Assembly (NCBI RefSeq): GCF_029892155.1
Contig: NZ_JARZAG010000043.1
Coordinates: 1-43,348 of the forward strand
Length of the DNA stretch: 43,348 bases
Source of the DNA: Kitasatospora sp. GAS204B
GTDB lineage: Bacteria; Actinomycetota; Actinomycetes; Streptomycetales; Streptomycetaceae
Direction: 5' to 3'
Position 1 is the stretch's first letter; every line of letters begins with the position of its first letter. Positions 38,861-43,348 of this stretch are shown here, one piece after another. The notes beneath the pieces are model-generated. The model was not told where the DNA came from and ran no database searches. It worked only from the letters and a program-made list of their open reading frames with translations. Both the position numbers and the translations under genes were made by a program.

Positions 38861-41388
38861 CCCAGGGTGAGGCACGGGAGCGCGCGGCGATCCTCTCCGT
38901 CGACTCGTACCAGGTCCTGATCGACCTGACCCGGGGCCCGGACAGCTTCCGCTCCACCACCACCGTGCGCTTCGCCTGCGCGGAGCCGGGGGCGGGCACC
39001 TTCATCGAACTCGCCGGCGCCGACGTCCACGACGTCGTCCTCAACGGGGAGCGGCTGGCGGGCACTGCGCAACAGGGCCGGATCGCGCTGCCGGGCCTCG
39101 CCGCCCGCAACGAGCTGCGCGTCGAGGCCGACTGCCGCTACTCGCGCACCGGCGAGGGCCTGCACCGCTTCGTCGACCCCGTCGACGACCGGGTCTACCT
39201 CTACAGCCAGTTCGCGACCGCCGACGCGCAGCGCGTCTTCGCCTGCTTCGACCAGCCCGACCTCAAGGCGAAGTTCGAGCTGACCGTGATCGCGCCCACC
39301 GGCTGGGAGGTGCTCTCCAACGCGGCCCCCGACCGGCCGGCGCAGTCCGCCGGGTCCGCCACGACCTGGCACTTCCCGCCCACCGAGCCGCTGCCGAGCT
39401 ACGCCCTGGCGCTGGTGGCGGGCCCGTACGCGGTCGCCCGGGACCACTACCGGGCGCAGGACGGACGGGAGTTCCCGCTGCGGCTGCTCTGCCGCGCCTC
39501 GCTGGCCGAGCACCTCGACGCCGACGTCCTCTTCGACATCACCAAGCGTGGCTTCGACTTCTTCCACGACGTCTTCGGCACCCCCTACCCGTTCGCCAAG
39601 TACGACCAGGTCTTCGCACCCGAGTTCAACGTCGGCGCGATGGAGAACGCCGCGTGCGTCACGGTCAACGAGAAGTACGTCTTCCGCTCGCGCGCCACCG
39701 CGGCGCTGCGCGAACGGCGGGCCGAGACCCTGCTGCACGAGATGGCGCACATGTGGTTCGGCGACCTGGTGACCATGCGGTGGTGGGACGACCTGTGGCT
39801 CAACGAGTCGTTCGCCACCTACGCGGGCGTGCTCGCCCAGACCGAGGTCACCGAGTGGACCGGCGCCTGGACGACGTTCGCCAACCTGCGCAAGGCGGAG
39901 GCGTACCGGCAGGACCAGTTGCCCTCGACGCATCCGATCGCCGCGGACATCCCCGACATCGCGGCCACCGAGGTCAACTTCGACGGGATCACCTATCTCA
40001 AGGGCGCCTCGGTGCTCAAGCAGCTGGTCTCCTACGTCGGTCGGGACAACTTCCTGGCGGCGATCGGGCGGTACGTACGCCGCCATGCCTGGGGGAACAC
40101 GACGCTGGCCGACCTGCTGGCCGCGCTGGAGGAGACCTCGGGGCGCGATCTCGCCGCCTGGTCGAAGCAGTGGCTGGAGACCTCCGGCGTCAACACCCTG
40201 CGGGCCGAGTGGGTGTACGACGAGGCCGGCCGGGTCACCGGCTGCACCGTCGTGCAGGAGGCCCCCGAGGAGCAACCGGTGCTCCGCGCGCACCGGATGG
40301 CGATCGGCCTCTACGACCGCGGGCCCGGCGGCATCGTGCGGCGGCGCCGTGTCGTGCTCGACGTCGTCGGGGCCCGCACCGAGGTGCCCGAACTGGTCGG
40401 CGAGCCGCGTCCGGACCTGGCGCTGCTCAACGACGACGACCTGACCTACGCCAAGGTCCGGCTCGACGAGCGGTCGCTGGCGACCCTCCTCGGCCACCTC
40501 GGCGAGATCCGTGATCCGCTGGCCGCGGCACAGGCCTGGACGATCGCCTGGGACATGACCCGTGACGGCGAACTGCCGGCCCGCGACTACGTCCGCCTCG
40601 TCGTGTCGGGCCTGCGCTCGGTCACCGACGCGACGCTCGCGCAGACCCTCGTCGACCAGGCGCGCAAGGCCGTGCACGACTACGCGGCGCCGCACTGGCA
40701 GCCGATCGGCCGGCAGACGCTCGCGGCCGCGGCCCACCAGCTGCTGGAGACGGCCGAGCCGGGCTCCGACCTGCAACTGGTCCACCTACAGGCGCTCCTG
40801 GGGGTGGCCGTGGCGCCCGCGCAGCTCGCCGTGCTCCGCGGCATCCTGGACGGCACCTGGCGGCCCGAGGGCCTGACGGTCGACGCCGACCTGCGCTGGG
40901 CGGTGCTCCGCCGGCTGGTCGCGTGCGGGGCCGCCGGAGCCGCCGAGATCGACGCGGAGCTGCGCGCCGACGGCTCGGCGGCCGGTGAGCGCCACGCGGT
41001 CGTCTGCACCGCGGCGATCCCGACCGCCGACGCCAAGGAGGCGGCCTGGCAGCGGATCCGCTCCGGCGCACTGCCCAACAGCCTGCTGCGGGCCACCCTC
41101 GAAGGCTTCGCCGAGCCCGACCACCGGGACCTGCTGGTGCCCTTCGCCGACCGCTACTTCGCCGAGATCGCCCAGGTCTGGTCCGACTGGGCCGGCGGCA
41201 TGGCCCAGCGCTTCGCCCGGGACGCGTTCCCCTCGGGAGCGATCGGCGAGTCGACCCTGGCCTCGGCGGACGCCTGCCTCGCCCGCGCGGACCTGCCCGC
41301 GGCCCTGCGCCGCCTGCTCGCCGAGGGGCGCGACGAGATGGCGCGGGCGATCCGGGCTCGGCGCCGTGACGCCGTGGCCACGCCCTAG
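38845..41388 (+). CDS. pepN: Aminopeptidase N (M1 family)
   Basis: The 847-residue protein has the M1 exopeptidase motif GAMEN (about residue 264), zinc site HEMAH (298-302) with Glu321 in LWLNESFATY, and the C-terminal ERAP1-like helical domain. It hydrolyses N-terminal residues from peptides in the cytoplasm. Length is standard. Streptomycetes have a housekeeping pepN, so this one is probably a cluster-specific copy, tied by its 16-bp overlap with the ATP-grasp gene. It may trim a precursor or release an active part. The TAG stop lies in the repeat flanking a MITE-like element. Confidence 0.94.
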   Translation: MAGNLTQGEARERAAILSVDSYQVLIDLTRGPDSFRSTTTVRFACAEPGAGTFIELAGADVHDVVLNGERLAGTAQQGRIALPGLAARNELRVEADCRYSRTGEGLHRFVDPVDDRVYLYSQFATADAQRVFACFDQPDLKAKFELTVIAPTGWEVLSNAAPDRPAQSAGSATTWHFPPTEPLPSYALALVAGPYAVARDHYRAQDGREFPLRLLCRASLAEHLDADVLFDITKRGFDFFHDVFGTPYPFAKYDQVFAPEFNVGAMENAACVTVNEKYVFRSRATAALRERRAETLLHEMAHMWFGDLVTMRWWDDLWLNESFATYAGVLAQTEVTEWTGAWTTFANLRKAEAYRQDQLPSTHPIAADIPDIAATEVNFDGITYLKGASVLKQLVSYVGRDNFLAAIGRYVRRHAWGNTTLADLLAALEETSGRDLAAWSKQWLETSGVNTLRAEWVYDEAGRVTGCTVVQEAPEEQPVLRAHRMAIGLYDRGPGGIVRRRRVVLDVVGARTEVPELVGEPRPDLALLNDDDLTYAKVRLDERSLATLLGHLGEIRDPLAAAQAWTIAWDMTRDGELPARDYVRLVVSGLRSVTDATLAQTLVDQARKAVHDYAAPHWQPIGRQTLAAAAHQLLETAEPGSDLQLVHLQALLGVAVAPAQLAVLRGILDGTWRPEGLTVDADLRWAVLRRLVACGAAGAAEIDAELRADGSAAGERHAVVCTAAIPTADAKEAAWQRIRSGALPNSLLRATLEGFAEPDHRDLLVPFADRYFAEIAQVWSDWAGGMAQRFARDAFPSGAIGESTLASADACLARADLPAALRRLLAEGRDEMARAIRARRRDAVATP

Positions 41389-41508
41389 GGCGTGTGTGGC
41401 GGATCTTTCCGGGCCCGTGGCTCCCCCCGGCCTTCGGCCCGAAAGGGCACCTTCGGGCCGAAGGCCTGTGGCCCGCGCGCCGATCCGAAAAGATCCGCCG
41501 TACAGGCC
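41389..41508. mobile_element. MITE-like element between pepN and alaS
   Basis: A 120-bp insert is bounded by CTAG on both sides (41385-41388 and 41509-41512). Its ends are inverted repeats of about 23 bp: GGGCGTGTGTGGCGGATCTTTCC on the left and, in reverse complement, GGGCCTGTACGGCGGATCTTTTC on the right, with 19 of 23 matching. The inside holds a long palindrome (GGCCTTCGGCCCGAA/TTCGGGCCGAAGGCC, about 41440-41466). It has no coding capacity, so it would need a transposase in trans. It forms a strong fold that could reduce readthrough from pepN to alaS. Confidence 0.7.
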
Positions 41509-41549
41509 CTAGTGACACCCGCGACCTTGTTCATCTGGAGGAACCACTG

Positions 41550-43348
<1,799 letters not shown>

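Overview
The window is high-GC DNA from a streptomycete-type actinobacterium (Streptomyces, Kitasatospora or a close relative). The evidence is the gene order femX / rpsF-ssb-rpsR-rplI / MATE / dnaB, frequent GTG starts, ATGA and GTGA start-stop overlaps, an ECF42-type sigma factor with a DGPF partner, and many glycine- or alanine-rich proteins. A perfect parS palindrome lies between rpsF and ssb, and four DnaA boxes lie upstream of dnaB. Together they place the window in the origin-proximal core of the chromosome.

Layout. 1-6.8 kb is housekeeping: the 5' part of a FemX-type aminoacyltransferase, a small membrane protein, the ribosomal protein/SSB operon, a MATE exporter and replicative helicase dnaB. 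6.8-21 kb is a mixed set of single genes and short operons: a maltose-type acetyltransferase; the ECF42 sigma/DGPF pair; a DUF1330 protein; a HAD-methyltransferase fusion; a divergent HxlR regulator/azoreductase pair; a metallo-beta-lactamase-fold protein; mobA-DUF6457-moeA; a folD/fchA pair in which FolD lacks the usual catalytic lysine; a secreted protein with chitinase-style accessory domains and a candidate DasR operator; and a quinone oxidoreductase.

21-43.3 kb looks like a biosynthetic gene cluster built around a LysW-type amino-group carrier protein (AmCP). A divergent TrmB/LuxR-like regulator faces a 54-aa secreted peptide gene. These are followed by a tetra-cysteine small protein coupled to a FemAB/GNAT-like transferase, an ATP-grasp ligase, and then LysW, LysX, a degenerate aminotransferase half, a full DegT aminotransferase, an ArgC/LysY reductase, a fused LysZ-LysK kinase-peptidase and a split transketolase. 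The LysW-to-transketolase genes mostly overlap by 4-8 bp. They match the set of steps established for vazabitide A biosynthesis: glutamate loaded on AmCP, phosphorylated, reduced to semialdehyde, extended by a C2 ketol unit, transaminated and released as 2,6-diamino-5,7-dihydroxyheptanoic acid (DADH). Downstream are a family 5 peptide-binding protein with no visible export signal, two paralogous glutathionylspermidine-synthase-like ATP-grasp proteins, an MFS exporter, an aminopeptidase N and an alanyl-tRNA synthetase cut by the window end. A small MITE-like element separates the last two. No NRPS or PKS is visible inside the window.

Reading: the cluster probably makes a small peptide containing a DADH-like amino acid, joined by ATP-grasp ligases and possibly a tRNA-dependent transferase. 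The extra AlaRS could be a resistant target or a supplier of Ala-tRNA. Gene families and layout are seen in the sequence; the product and the role of AlaRS are inference.
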